Below are positions 10,627 through 21,589 of a stretch of 48,271 bases of DNA, piece by piece. The stretch spans positions 1 to 48,271 of the forward strand of contig BFEA01000065.1 of assembly GCA_003427395.1 (NCBI GenBank), read 5' to 3'. The notes beneath the pieces are model-generated. The model made no database searches and was not told where the DNA came from. It saw only the letters and a program-made list of their open reading frames with translations. How positions within the stretch are numbered: the first letter of the stretch is position 1; every line of letters begins with the position of its first letter. This stretch comes from Chara braunii (Eukaryota > Streptophyta > Charophyceae > Charales > Characeae). Position numbers and translations under genes: made by a program.

Positions 10627-11718
10627 CTAACTAGGCGACTCAGGAGGTGGCATGGCTATTGGTTGCGGGACCTGACCCCTCCCTGAGCCTTGCCCCCCCT
10701 GAGCCAAGTTCCTTGCCTTCCTCTGAGCCTTTGTCAACTTCTGTGGCTCAGGCTCCTCGTCCTCTTCCTCTTCTTCTTCTTCCTGCACCACCGCCTTTTT
10801 TTCTTTCCCTTGGGTCTGTGGCTGTCTCTTATACACATCTAGATGTGTATAAGAGACAGTCCCTGAGCCTTGCCCCCCCTGAGCCAAGTTCCTTGCCTTC
10901 CTCTGAGCCTTTGTCAACTTCTGTGGCTCAGGCTCCTCGTCCTCTTCCTCTTCTTCTTCTTCCTGCACCACCGCCTTTTTTTCTTTCCCTTGGGTCTGTG
11001 GTGCCGCCATAGTTTTCCTCGTTGCCTCCTTCTCTGTGTCGAGCTGGGCCACCGCGTCCTCTATCATTTTCTTGAAGTCGCGCCCATCACTCGTCGTAGC
11101 GTCTAAGGCCTTCCTTTTCTTCCTTGCCTGCCTCATCTGGAAGATGTCTACCTGGTCCAGTTCTCCGTCAATTACGCCTTCCTTTATGGCCGCCCAAGTA
11201 TCCTTGGAGCAGCCTTCTTGGTAAGCGAGGAGGCCTCCCAATTTTTGAAGTGCCCCCAGGAAGGTAGCACACTGTTCCTCTTCTGCCAATCCTGGGACTT
11301 TCTTCACCATCTTCTCGAAGGCTGTTGCAAATGCCCCCACCGTGGAGAACTCATCTCGCTGTAGCATCTCCAGATCCGTCTTTGTCAGCATGCCATCTCC
11401 TAGCTTGAACTGCCTTTGCATTTCAGCCTTGAACTTTGCCCAGTCTCCCCCTGCTCCAGCAGCTACCTTCATTATCTCAGGCTGAATTTCCCACCAGATG
11501 TATCGAGGTAGGTATTTGAACTTATCCGCTTCTGGCACCTCAGCTGTAATCTGTTCCAGGAGCTCCAGCCATTTTGACACCCTTTCCCCTTCAAAGTGGA
11601 AGATGTCAATTTTTGGTACTTGTAGCCTTGCCAACTCCCTTTTTTCGACAGCCTTGACAAAGTCCTCTGGCGTAGCAGCCGGGCCCTGCTCGATTCCATC
11701 GGCGTCCGGCATCTTCAC
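10627..11718 (-). CDS. gag: Ty3/gypsy gag capsid, disturbed by an assembly artefact
   Basis: The ATG at 11718 starts a capsid-like protein: an acidic N terminus, then the motif IDIFHFEGERVSKWLELLEQ and a helical capsid region ending near KVPGLAEEEQCATFLGAL, as in retrotransposon gag. Gag forms the particle in which reverse transcription takes place. The C-terminal part is Glu/Lys-rich. The frame runs through a Nextera junction adapter (10822-10859) and a 142-base duplication; together they add 180 bases, or 60 codons, so the frame stays open by chance. Without the artefact the protein would be about 303 residues. It lies 312 bases downstream of the primer-binding site, which supports this start. 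Confidence 0.85.
   Translation of the reverse strand: MKMPDADGIEQGPAATPEDFVKAVEKRELARLQVPKIDIFHFEGERVSKWLELLEQITAEVPEADKFKYLPRYIWWEIQPEIMKVAAGAGGDWAKFKAEMQRQFKLGDGMLTKTDLEMLQRDEFSTVGAFATAFEKMVKKVPGLAEEEQCATFLGALQKLGGLLAYQEGCSKDTWAAIKEGVIDGELDQVDIFQMRQARKKRKALDATTSDGRDFKKMIEDAVAQLDTEKEATRKTMAAPQTQGKEKKAVVQEEEEEEEDEEPEPQKLTKAQRKARNLAQGGQGSGTVSYTHLDVYKRQPQTQGKEKKAVVQEEEEEEEDEEPEPQKLTKAQRKARNLAQGGQGSGRGQVPQPIAMPPPESPS
10680..10821. repeat. Artefactual duplicate, copy A (same as 10860-11001)
   Basis: These 142 bases are identical to 10860-11001. The two copies are separated only by the adapter at 10822-10859. A duplication immediately flanking a library adapter is best explained by misassembled mate-pair reads, not by biology. 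Confidence 0.95.
10822..10859. other. Nextera mate-pair junction adapter (assembly contaminant)
   Basis: The 19-base Tn5 mosaic end CTGTCTCTTATACACATCT at 10822-10840 is followed directly by its reverse complement at 10841-10859. This head-to-head pair is the circularisation junction of Nextera mate-pair libraries. Translated on the plus strand it gives the peptide SYTHLDVYKRQ-like signature seen in contaminated database proteins. It is not part of the organism's genome. Confidence 0.98.
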
Positions 11719-12030
11719 CGCTTTTCACTAACCAACCTGATAGGGGTGACAAGGGAAGTACCGGTAAGCAGCTTGTCAAGTGTCAGAGGGCTTGCCCTAC
11801 GTCATTCTTGACCACTCTACTTCTAAGCTCAGCTAGTCGCTCTACCATTAGTTATTCACGCCCAAGACACACCCTTCAGTCGCACTATATATCACTCAGT
11901 CTTATTATGACTTCATATATAACCCTCTTATACATGACAATCCAACCTATAACTTCTTGTCGTTTTGCCTAGATCCTCCGCCTGCACTTCACCTGGGTTC
12001 GTTCCCTTAAGGACCCCGGTAGGCAGCCGA
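11719..12030 (-). other. Leader of the gypsy element, between primer site and gag
   Basis: About 310 bases separate the primer-binding site from the gag ATG on the minus strand. This is the place of the untranslated leader and packaging signal in LTR retrotransposons. I see no reading frame or clear repeat in it. Confidence 0.6.
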
Positions 12031-12050
12031 GATCCCCGGCAACGGCGCCA
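12031..12050 (-). promoter_or_regulatory. Primer-binding site for tRNA-Asp
   Basis: On the minus strand this reads TGGCGCCGTTGCCGGGGATC, fully complementary to the 3' end of plant tRNA-Asp including CCA (from knowledge of that tRNA). It begins two bases after the LTR terminus (CA on the minus strand, TG at 12053 on the plus strand), as expected for the site where reverse transcription starts. Many plant gypsy elements use the same primer. Confidence 0.93.
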
Positions 12051-12052
12051 CC

Positions 12053-12455
12053 TGTCGAGCGCATCGGTCCCACATGGGGACCCTCCCGGCCGCGTCACGC
12101 AGGATTATGCAGGACTTGCCGTGGAGAGCGTTTGCCGCTCCGGCCGAGTGCGCCAGCCGTACCTCTCGCGAGCCCCTACGACAGGTCAGAGTCACGCGAG
12201 ACACCGCTACCTCCACCTGCGGGAGTTGTCACCATCCCTTAGGTGGGTGTATCCCTGCCGGGCTACGGAACCACATGCGAAAGCTTTTCGTATGCAATTG
12301 TAGAGGTGGCCCAACCGAAGGCGTTTCTCGTTCGCTGTAGAATAGAGGGTTACGCGCGGTCGAACGCCCAAAGATCGAACCCGTACGCGAATCGCCATAC
12401 TGAGGCGCTGAAATCCCAAACGCGACTCGGCGTCGGTCGACTAGGACGCACTACT
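12053..12455 (-). repeat. LTR portion next to the primer site (gypsy element)
   Basis: The LTR edge is TGTCGAGCGC at 12053 on the plus strand. Similarity to the LTR-like copies at 22757-26256 (same orientation) and 31690-33474 (opposite) runs through GTCGACTAGGACG near 12450; beyond that I could not follow it, so the far boundary is open. It holds a hairpin at 12213-12224/12235-12246 with loop GTTGTCACCA, shared with the other two copies. No second copy is visible near 2.7 kb or 5.3 kb, so the other LTR of this element is missing or unrecognisable. Confidence 0.75.
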
Positions 12456-14075
12456 CTCACCACGCGCTACACCACGATACTCATACTTACCCACTCATTA
12501 CATACAGAAATACACAGAGAACGGCCGCCACAAACAACGCCACAACACCACAACTCCTAGTCCCTTCAGTATCCGACCCATACTTTTACGCAACAGAACC
12601 AGATAGGCGTCGCGAGCTGAGTTTTCGTATAAGAGTCGACCGAGCGCATGGCCTCCTCATGACAACCAGCCATGCGGGCATTCGCAAGCATTCGCGCTGA
12701 TGGGGTACTCTGATGTACTCGTAGCCTTGCGGCTTTTGATAACTTCAAGGGTTGCCCCAAAGGGTGCGGGGTAAGACGACCCCTAGAGTAGAAAGGAAAT
12801 TGGAGTGGTGGTGAGTTGTCTGGTGCACCACCGGAAACACGCTAACCCTTCCGCCTGGGGCTCTATCGTTCCACCAAAAGAAACTCCAACGAGGATAAAA
12901 TAACTACCCTTAGCATCATCAAGAAATACATTGTCGGGATTAGCCTTATAGGGGTTACCCGAACGCACATTTATTACCACCCCATTGAAACGAGAACANA
13001 ACCGTCTCACTCAAACAAGTGGGTTGTNGGGTAGTTCACTCTCACAACAGTTGTGTGGTTTGCCCATCTGANTCCAANACACGATNACTCAACATAACCC
13101 AGATGATACTCTTCCATACATACCTGCAATCACATCACAGCATCAACCAAGATCCACGCACTACACGGAGTCAACTCCAACCAACCTGTCCACTCACCCC
13201 CTGTGCTTTAGCCATGCAAGCCCTAACCTCCAGCCAACCACCCATAATTAAGTACTCAGTACCTCTGTTAAATGGCCATTCAATAAAAGTCTGGGTGAAA
13301 CCTTAACAAAACAAATAAAATCACCAGGGCTAAAGCCTTTTAAGGATGAGTATTGAGGGTGGGTCGTAGCTGAGTCGTAAACCGACGGATCAGCAACCGA
13401 CTTGTTATCAGTGATAACAGAAAAGGAGTCAGGCTGACAAAGTCAGACCTTCCAATAAACGCACAGGCCTGCACCACAGCACAGGTCAAAGGGAATTTAC
13501 TCCTAGGTTCAGCTCAGGCGAGGAGCACTCCTCACATCCTAACTCCTCTACCTGACTGAAAATATTCTAACTCCTGTATTTTTACGAAATTTTGGCAGCG
13601 CTTCCCGTAGAAAAAGTGCTTACCCAAAATTTCTACGAGCCCAAAATGACTAACTCCTTCAGTTTTGCAGAAATTTCGGCAGCGCTTCCCGTAGGGACAG
13701 GAGGCTACCAAGATTTATACAGAGCTGAAACTAGAAATACAAGACAAAACTATACTTGGGATTAATCTCTGATCTCTGCCTGGTAGCTCAGGATCAACAT
13801 TAGTTTGCATGCCCTCTGAATGAGGCCATGAATCAATGCTGATCCTAACCTCCAACAGGGTCAGTCCTATCTCGTCCCAAACTTCCCTCTCATCATCCAT
13901 CTCAACTGTCTATGGCTCCAGCACTCAGCGAGCATCTACAACAACTGCTCTATCCAAAAGATCTCCCGGGTGAGAGCCCACAAGCATGCATGCACAAACA
14001 TCTCTCACAATCCCACATTGATTCAGCCACGTAGTTCGTGAGATCCCCCAGTTCTTCCCTTTTACGTCCCCCTCA
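12456..14075. other. Non-coding, with ambiguous bases and a two-copy repeat
   Basis: No recognisable coding sequence. Five ambiguous bases cluster at 12999-13086, marking poor consensus. Around 13560-13710 the motif TTTGGCAGCGCTTCCCGTAG or a close variant occurs twice, about 86 bases apart. It resembles the reverse complement of the 54-base repeats at 30903-31334. Confidence 0.6.
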
Positions 14076-15290
14076 CTTAGGGCATAGGATCAAGCAAGGC
14101 CCTAACCTAAGGGTATGCCTGACATGCCTAGGTAAACAAGTAAAGTACGCTCAACCGGGCTGTCCTAACCTAAGGGTGTGCCTAGCATAAACTATATATA
14201 TAAAGCATAAGACCAGATTGCCCTAACCTAAGGGTTTGTCTGACTTCTGCTTAACTGACGACATGAAGCATAGGTCTAGATTGCCCCAACCTAGGAGTGT
14301 GTCTAGCCAGCCTTAAACAAGGTTACATATGGCATAGGGTTAAACTGCCCCAACCTAGGGGTATGCTTAACCTGCCTAGCACATACACGAACGATGGATG
14401 GTTGGACCGCCCTAACCTAAGGGTACGTCCAACCCACAGAACATCAACGACAAAAGCATATCGCAAGGCCGCCCCAACCTAGGGGTACGCCTAGTTAGCT
14501 TACACGGTTTAAGTCACATAAGGCATGATCTGCTTGAACAAAGTACAATGACGTATGGTTAAGCCGCCCTAACCTAAGGGTATGCTTAGCCTCCGTAACA
14601 ACAGTTTAAGCAACCACGAATACTTGCACGAACTTTATGATTTTCCTTTTTTTCTTAGGCAGATAGTCAGACCTACCCAACCTAAGGAGACATCCAACTC
14701 TGCTTTGTGTTTAGAAGGAAAAATAAAAGCAAGTTTATACAAACTCTCTGACCTTTTGTGTTATTACGAGCATAGGACTTAACCGCCATAACCTAAGGGT
14801 ACGTCCAGCCTGCCCGAGTTTCCTCCTTTATACGTTTCACTTACTTTCTTTTTCTTCTTACTGCTACCTCACTTATTGACTGACTTTCCCAACCTAGGGT
14901 GCCCGGTCTGTCAGAAATAATAGTTCAATAGTACATATATCCGAATTTTATACTCAAGGTGACACTTATGTTCATGGCTTATGGCTGAGACGCCCTAACC
15001 TAAGGGTACGCTCAGTCTTATGCCTTTGCTCCCTTAGAAAAAATACACAGGACTGGGGTCACGCAACCTAGAATGCCCCAGTTCTGTTTCAAGAACCCAC
15101 AAAAGAAACATCAGGATTCGGAGACATCCCAACCTAGGGCGCTCATCCTCCTGTTCAGAAACCCCAAAAAGAAACATCGGATGGTCCGTCCAACCTAGGA
15201 TAGGTCCAACCCTCAAAATCATACAGTCAGTTCCACAAACATAAAATAAACAGAGCACTGAACCCACTCAACCTAGAGGGGTTCAACCTT
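14076..15290. repeat. Array of 16 hairpins with conserved AACCTA core
   Basis: AACCTA occurs at 14104, 14167, 14225, 14288, 14352, 14414, 14476, 14571, 14679, 14790, 14891, 14997, 15065, 15131, 15192 and 15270, spaced 58-111 bases. In most units the core is flanked by CCCT and AGGG, or by CCCC and GGGG, so the inner stem keeps pairing when it changes. Further out each unit has its own arm pair: GGTTGGAC/GTCCAACC at 14400/14427, ACTGGGG/CCCCAGT at 15052/15076, TGAACCC/GGGTTCA at 15259/15279, and GGTTAAGC/GCTTAGCC with one G-T pair at 14557/14584. A GCATA motif often precedes the left arm. No open frame spans it. Function unknown; it could be a satellite or a source of structured RNA. Confidence 0.9.
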
Positions 15291-15299
15291 TGGTTGACC

Positions 15300-18076
15300 C
15301 AGTCAAGACATGCAATGCAACCTTCAGCCCACCTTCCCCAGTTCATCCTTGTCTGCATTCACTCAATTAGACATCTGATCTCTCATATACTTGTTCCTTT
15401 ACCCTTTACAATGCATGTCCTGACATCCATAACAAAAGAGAAAAGTAATAGCTTCACGTAGCTAAGTTCAGATAGCCCAGGGATAATACATAGGGGAAGG
15501 GATCGCACATGTTAACGAAGATATACCTGAAGTTCCCTGCCTCCAAAACACCGCCTGTGTTCCGGCAGAGCTCCCGCAATCGGTGGGGCAACCTCCCACA
15601 GAGGCCTTGGTGCGGACCTACGGGTTGCAATCCCGCCTGCCGCCTTCCTCTCGTAACCAAATACCAGACTGAGAGTAAAAAGGGTAGAGGCAGATAGAAT
15701 AGACTCTCGAGATCCAAGAGAGGGACAACTCAACTCACAGTGAGAGGGCCTTGGAATCTGGATGCTCCTGAGGGCCCCGCAATGATGGCCAAAAATAGCG
15801 CAGTCGAGACGCTCCAATAGCAGTCGAACCCAAAGTAACATCCCTCAAACGGCCTCCAACACCACAACCATAAGCCCCCTGATGAGGTCGGATCTCACTC
15901 CCAACGTCACCACATTTCCCTTTTTCACGGTGCCCTCTCCGGTCAGCCAACGTCGCTGCTGTTCTCACTGAGGCCCAACGTCCCACTCAGCAGCACTGCG
16001 AGGCGAATGACACCGTCTTGCAGCAGCAACCCTGCCTGCCGCAGTCGTTGTCGAATACTCAGAAACCCGAGCGCCCTGTAATAGTACCAAACCTTGAAGT
16101 GTGACAGTTCCCCGTCCGCCCCCTTAGTCGCTGCAAGGACCCTGCCGTAAGAAGGAACAGGAATAGTGCACAGTGGCTGTCTGTGGTAACCAACAGCAAC
16201 CCCGAGACTGCTTAGGCACATAAGAGAGGACGGTCCTAAGGCTGCTACCGTGAAACAGGAGCAGCAATAGCCGGTTAACATTACAGTACCCACCGTCAAG
16301 GGAGGTAGTAGCGCGGTATTGCCGTAGTGTACCGCAAGGGGCAGTCCCCAGTTCAACAACAGTGCACTGCCAGGCACAGTTGGTGCCCAACAAGGTGCAC
16401 AGCGGCACCCACCAGTCAACAACCCAACAAGGCAGGGGTGTGCAGCAAGATGGCGCTGCAGCAGCTCAATACGAGTACAACACAGATCGTGTGTCATGTT
16501 AGCCTGACCCAATAGCAGTAAACTCTCTGCACCACCTGACCACCCCTATAAGTCACTGGGCCTCTCCCTCTCTGCCTAAACTGCAACTACGTGGCCTAAA
16601 AAGGTCGTGTTCGAACAGAGCACACCCTGACTTTACTTAATGCAATAGCCACCGTCGATTTCCAACAAACTGCTTTCCTTGCAGCGATCGCATATAATCA
16701 GCGTGATAGTGTACCGCCAGCTAGGGTGGCACCATGACTTGCTGGGCTTGGCGACAAGGCGGACAGTGAACGCCCCTATTGATGATATCGAAAGTGAGCA
16801 ACCACTGCCCCCGTAGATCGAGAGAGGGGCTGTACCTGCAATAGTCCGAACCTCAACGACCTACAGCAGCTCCTTGATTCCCCCAGCTAGCCACAGTATG
16901 CAGTGCACTTCAACGAGGGCTTGGTAATCCACAGTGGTACACAGCGGAACACACCAAAGAACTGGAGCAGCAACTCAGTAGTACAGTAGCTTTACAATAG
17001 CAGTCTGACTGCTCGCTGCCCTGCTGTACCGCTCTTAGAAAGAACAGTGACCCTTGGTGATGGCTGTCGCTGCTGCTAAGACAAACATCCTTTCAAGTCT
17101 ACGCAGTGCCCTTCAAAACCCCAACCACTGTCTTGGCCACTAACACCGCACTGTCCTTAGTAATAGGCCAATGCTGGAACAATGGCCTACATCAAGATAT
17201 CAGAAAAAAGAAAAAAAAGAAAAAAAAGAAAATTACTTATCCACAATACTTAAACAGCAGCAACTCACTGATCAGTCCCGATCACGGATGTATTGCCACC
17301 GAATAGACCCCCGGGCCTGCTGTAGCATTACCCCAAGCAGTCATGCCAGCTTCCTAGTACTCAGCACTTAGCTAGCCCACCAGCTCAGGTCAGAGATAGT
17401 GATCCTCCTTGTGACAGTCCCACCGAGGCAAGATTGGGATTCAAGATGACAATCATGATGGGCATTGCCACTTGAACCTGGTGACGAGGGTACACAGCGG
17501 GTGCACTGAATGTCAAAAGTACAATCTGTAACAAAAATTAGGTCTAACTACTGTCTCTCCCCAAGTCAATTAGCACCAAGACTTTCCAAGAGTCCCACCC
17601 TCTTCGTCAACACTTCCACCTAAGTTTCTGGAAATCTCCTCATCCCTCCCTTATTCCTTCAGTTCTAGTTATAGTTTTTGGAGGTGCCCAGTCTATCCGG
17701 CTTGTCAGTTATGCAATACTAGAGGGAATCTTTCACAAAGAGGTAGGCAGATACACTGCAACGAACAGACCTATTAAAAGAAAATTCTAATGTGATTACG
17801 AACCATGCTGCCTGAGGTAAGTACCGCCACTGCACTTACGGGGGTGGGGGAAGAAAAACAGCTCACTGAGGTCCACACAGACAGACTGCCAGAAGTGAGC
17901 CCACATAACTCAATTAATCGGATCAGACTTGAAGGACGAAGGATATTCCACCTTCATGTTACAGACACCCTCCCTCTTCATCAAGCTTGTCCAAATATGT
18001 GAAGTTGTTGAATGTGGCAGACAGGTCCGGGAGACCATTCCGATTACACACACATCCACACTGCTCACTCCATGAC

Positions 18077-18080
<4 letters not shown>
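15300..18080. other. Non-coding region without recognisable genes
   Basis: Reading frames up to 189 codons occur (16512-15943, minus) but have no known motif and are Cys/Leu-rich in the manner of chance translation. The part at 16100-17060 is rich in CAGCAG/CAGTAG-like triplets. A purine-rich tract of A and G lies near 17201-17232. I cannot support any gene or RNA here. Confidence 0.5.

Positions 18081-18142
<62 letters not shown>
18081..18142. repeat. (CT)31 microsatellite
   Basis: An uninterrupted CT dinucleotide run of 62 bases. Confidence 0.99.
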
Positions 18143-18145
<3 letters not shown>

Positions 18146-19707
18146 GGCCTCCCGTATGTGCCGCTGGTACAGTCAGAGGATGGGGTCTAAACGCAGTACG
18201 CCTGCCTACGAGCCAGGGACCACGGCCACTGCGACCGAGCAAAGCATTACTACAGCAACGAGGCGCGACTTACATGGAGAAAACGGAAGCCAATGAGCAC
18301 CTAGCGAGGAGCGCCCAACTTTCACGTAGGTGGGAAAAAGAAAAAAAAGCAAAAAAAAAAAGAAAATAAAGAATAAAAATAGAAAATGTACACCCCCGCT
18401 AAAATACAGCCAGATACGTTCTTCGGCTGCGCCTGCTGACCACAACACAACGCTCCTAGTTGCTCACCTAACTGGGGAATGGACGCTACACCCTTCGTGT
18501 CGACGCCGACGGCCCGAGACCAATCACACTACGTGGCATGTAATGACAGCGATCATGACGAGTTCGATGCCGTGCCTGAACAGGCATCACCCGGGTGGCA
18601 TCCAACAAGGTGGCTACGAGCCTGAAAACGACGATGCTCTTCACCAAGGTCGTATGACAGATAGTGATTCATGAGATGACGAGAGTGAATCTTCCACTAG
18701 AACATGGAGAGGTGCACCCCCTCTTCCGAACTCTCTCTCTAGGTCACAACCTCCTCCCCCCCCCTCACTTTACGTATACACCTCTACCTCGCCGTCATCT
18801 CTGCTTCGGCACACCCGGAAGGAGATTACAACCTGAGCATGAGCCTCCCACCAGGAATGGGGGGGGTTCCTCGTCACTTCGTAGCTGCCACTCTGCTCCC
18901 GGCCGGCCGTGCACCGCGCAGCCTCCACTGCTGACCCTGGTCATCCCATTGCTCGAACACGAATTTTGATGCTGCCATCTGCTTCGCCCTGCCCAAAAAC
19001 CTCATGTTCGACTCTTGATTCGCTCGATTCCGTTCAGGAACGAGCGAGCTAGACCATTTTCGTTTTTCTCTTCTCCCTTCTCCTTCGAACACACCTGGCG
19101 TGGAACTGCGTCCAGATTCGTTCGACTTTCTTTTGTCTTGTTAGTCACTCTTTCCCCTGGCCGTGCTCGTAGCCTCCCTTCACGCCCCTGCCCTTCTTCT
19201 AATCTCGTTCCCTTCATGTGATGGCTCACAGCCTCTCGAACACCGTGGCAAGTACCGCAGACGCGCTCATACGCAGAGCTCTCACAACCGCTCATGAACG
19301 TTGGAGGACACCTCCTCCCCCGTAGCACCAGCCCTGTGGTTAGCTTGGCCGAGAGGACTTACCGCAATGGCAGCTCACCGTACGCCAGAACGAGCAAGAA
19401 GTGTCGGGCTACACCACCGACTTTATACTTAGCCACCTTCCGCCGGGGCCGTACTACTCTTCTTTGTACCGTTCCAATCCTGACGGAAGTCCCGAAGGAC
19501 TATGCCCAGGCAGCCGTTCGTGGCTTACCCATTGAACCAGCTGCTGTGTCTCATCGCGGGTCTCGGCACTGGTACTGAGCCCCGTCCCCAAAAAAATAAA
19601 AAAATGAGAAAAAGATAAAAAAAAAATAAAAATTTGAAACTGAGAAAAATAAAAAAGGTTAACAAGGGAAAAACAGGTGGGGGCTGCTGGTACTCGGTCC
19701 CATCTCG
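18143..19707. other. Non-coding region with two A-rich tracts
   Basis: No domain-bearing reading frame. A-rich low-complexity tracts lie near 18333-18388 and 19590-19672; the second is just before repeat copy 2. Short CT-rich segments occur near 18730. Nothing else is identifiable. Confidence 0.5.
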
Positions 19708-20549
19708 CGGGCCCGCCACCGGACTTCCCAACAAAAACCAAAGGGGATAGTCCTGCAGGACCCTCAACCCCTCGGTCCTCTTGCACTCCTCCGCTCCTCC
19801 GCTGCTTGCTGCTGGCCTCGATCCCGAGATCCGCCTGGTGATAGTTCGATGACATAACCTATAGGGCTAAGCCCTAGCCTGGAGGCAGCAGGCGCAACCT
19901 TCCATATTAATGGCATGGCCAGCCAGCCCAGGCCAGCAAACGGTACCTCAGGCCGTTTTTCCCACGTACGACCTGCGTCCTCGGTCCCCTAAGGCTGCAC
20001 TTGGCAATCCTGAAGGCATAGCTCCGCCGGTTCACCACTTGCGCCGGCTCAACTACGACAGGGCAGCGTGTCGGGCTCCTCACGGCCTGCTACGATGCCT
20101 TTCTACCACCTCTCCGCCGAAAACCCCCGCTCATGGCGCTGCTTAGTGTCGCCCTTGCTTAGCACCCGCGACGACTTTTACTATCGTTGACGCAGGCATC
20201 CCAGTGCCCACGTAACTCTACGTGGCGCGACCTTGGTATGCCGGCCCTCTGCAAGTCAGACTACATTCTTTTCTGGTCACAGTCCTACCCAGTCAACGCG
20301 ACGCCGCTCGTAACGCCGCTCGTATGTGCGAGGCTGCGACCGCCTCAGAAACTCTACACTTGTTTTACCGGCGTCGCATGACCTTCCTCGACCCACCCTC
20401 GGTCAGGTTAGCGCGTGTCCACAAAGTGCACACCCATACACTCTCTAATCAATACAGATGGGACGCGCCCTCATGTATCGTCAGGCGTGCTCTTCCTTTG
20501 AGCTGCAAGAACGTGCCCAAATACCCTTGTAAGGGTATTCGGGCTGACA
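19708..20549 (+). repeat. 842-bp dispersed repeat, copy 2
   Basis: Direct counterpart of 41-882 (see that entry). It also ends just after the dyad ATACCCTTGTAAGGGTAT. A related but diverged end motif (GATACCCTTGTTAAGG, then CTGACAATGCAATCACAATT) follows at about 20836-20881, so the end sequence may be partly tandemly repeated. Confidence 0.85.
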
Positions 20550-21585
20550 ACGCACGTCACAATTTTAATCAAAATAAAATTTTATTTTAGCATCTCCACG
20601 ACCATCTGTCTCCCTAACATTGTTTAACGCAAGAGTTTTTGGTTACACTATCTACTACCACTATCCTATCTGCTCGTAGTTGAACCTCTATCTTTTAAAC
20701 ATAAAACTTCGATTTCTTGAATTACAGAGGAGTCAAAATACGCCTCAACAGTATTTTCACTTCATCAAGTCAAACCTCTTAAACAAAATTCATGTTAGAA
20801 ATTGAACAACGTCCGACATTGAAAATACAGGGACGATACCCTTGTTAAGGTTTCTGCCCTGACAATGCAATCACAATTGTGATGATAATGAAGACATGGA
20901 CTTAATGATCGTAAATGAGAAAGGCTGACGTGACGGTGAGTAACTGATGGGGGAAGAACGCTGCTGACATGGCTTCGTAGACGCGTGAAACACCGCCTAT
21001 GTGGCATGGTACACAGATGTTGACGTGCCACCTACCGAAGGAACAACGGGGTATATTGTCTGATATGACATTTTGTGGATTGTCGCGACTTACCTTGCTG
21101 ACGTGGCATCTAAGAGGCAGCAACAACATATTGAGGTTGACGCGACACACCCAAGTCGACATTCTAATGGACACATACAGGTTGGACAAAGCTTTATTAT
21201 TCATTTGATCTCGAAGCATCACCATCACCATCACTGATGGCCTATCTGACCATTGAAGTTGCCGTGACACCTCTCTTACTGATGTATCACCGAGACTTGG
21301 TTAGAGGATGACAAGTGACAGATCTGACGTGATACAATGCTAAACCATAAGAAAATTGGTGAGGATAGAGTCGTGCGCGAGCTGACGGGTGGTACAACAC
21401 GAAAGTATGTTGTAGTGTCACACGTCAGAGTATGTGCCTAATCACACAGCTATCTGCGAGAAGACAGCAAGGAACATCAACTAACACTTGAGTGAAGGTT
21501 AACAGGTCTACTAATATTGAACATTTACATTCTGAACGTTCAACATTCATACACAATCGATCATAGACATTCGAACAGGGGGGAG
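20550..21585. repeat. Degenerate cluster of CTGACGTGGCA-like motifs
   Basis: Motifs related to CTGACGTGGCA occur near 20925, 20964, 21020, 21098, 21137, 21259, 21324, 21382 and, inverted, 21421. The surrounding sequence is otherwise unremarkable. A perfect 18-base palindrome (AAAATAAAATTTTATTTT) is at 20571-20588. The motif resembles plant bZIP binding sites, but the cluster may simply be a decayed tandem repeat. No gene is seen. Confidence 0.5.
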
Positions 21586-21589
21586 CTTG

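Noticed and set aside
10647-11012. 121-residue plus-strand protein with SYTHLDVYKRQ
   Set aside because: It is the antisense of gag and includes adapter translation.
12999-13086. Ambiguous bases as a biological polymorphism hotspot
   Set aside because: Five N bases in 88 positions show only low consensus quality.
14097-14115. Telomeric repeat (CCCTAACC)
   Set aside because: CCCTAACC appears only as part of the dyad CCCTAACCTAAGGG and is never tandem.
14076-15290. CRISPR-like array
   Set aside because: The shared core is only 6-14 bases, spacing is irregular (58-111), arms pair within units and no cas-like gene is near; the setting is eukaryotic.
15943-16512. 189-codon minus-strand protein gene
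   Set aside because: No motif, odd Cys/Leu/Gly composition, no homologous look and no supporting context; read as chance.
17987-18296. Ser/Leu-rich or Arg/Glu-rich proteins over CT and GA runs (also 38082-38368, 46944-47424)
   Set aside because: They are translations of dinucleotide repeats.
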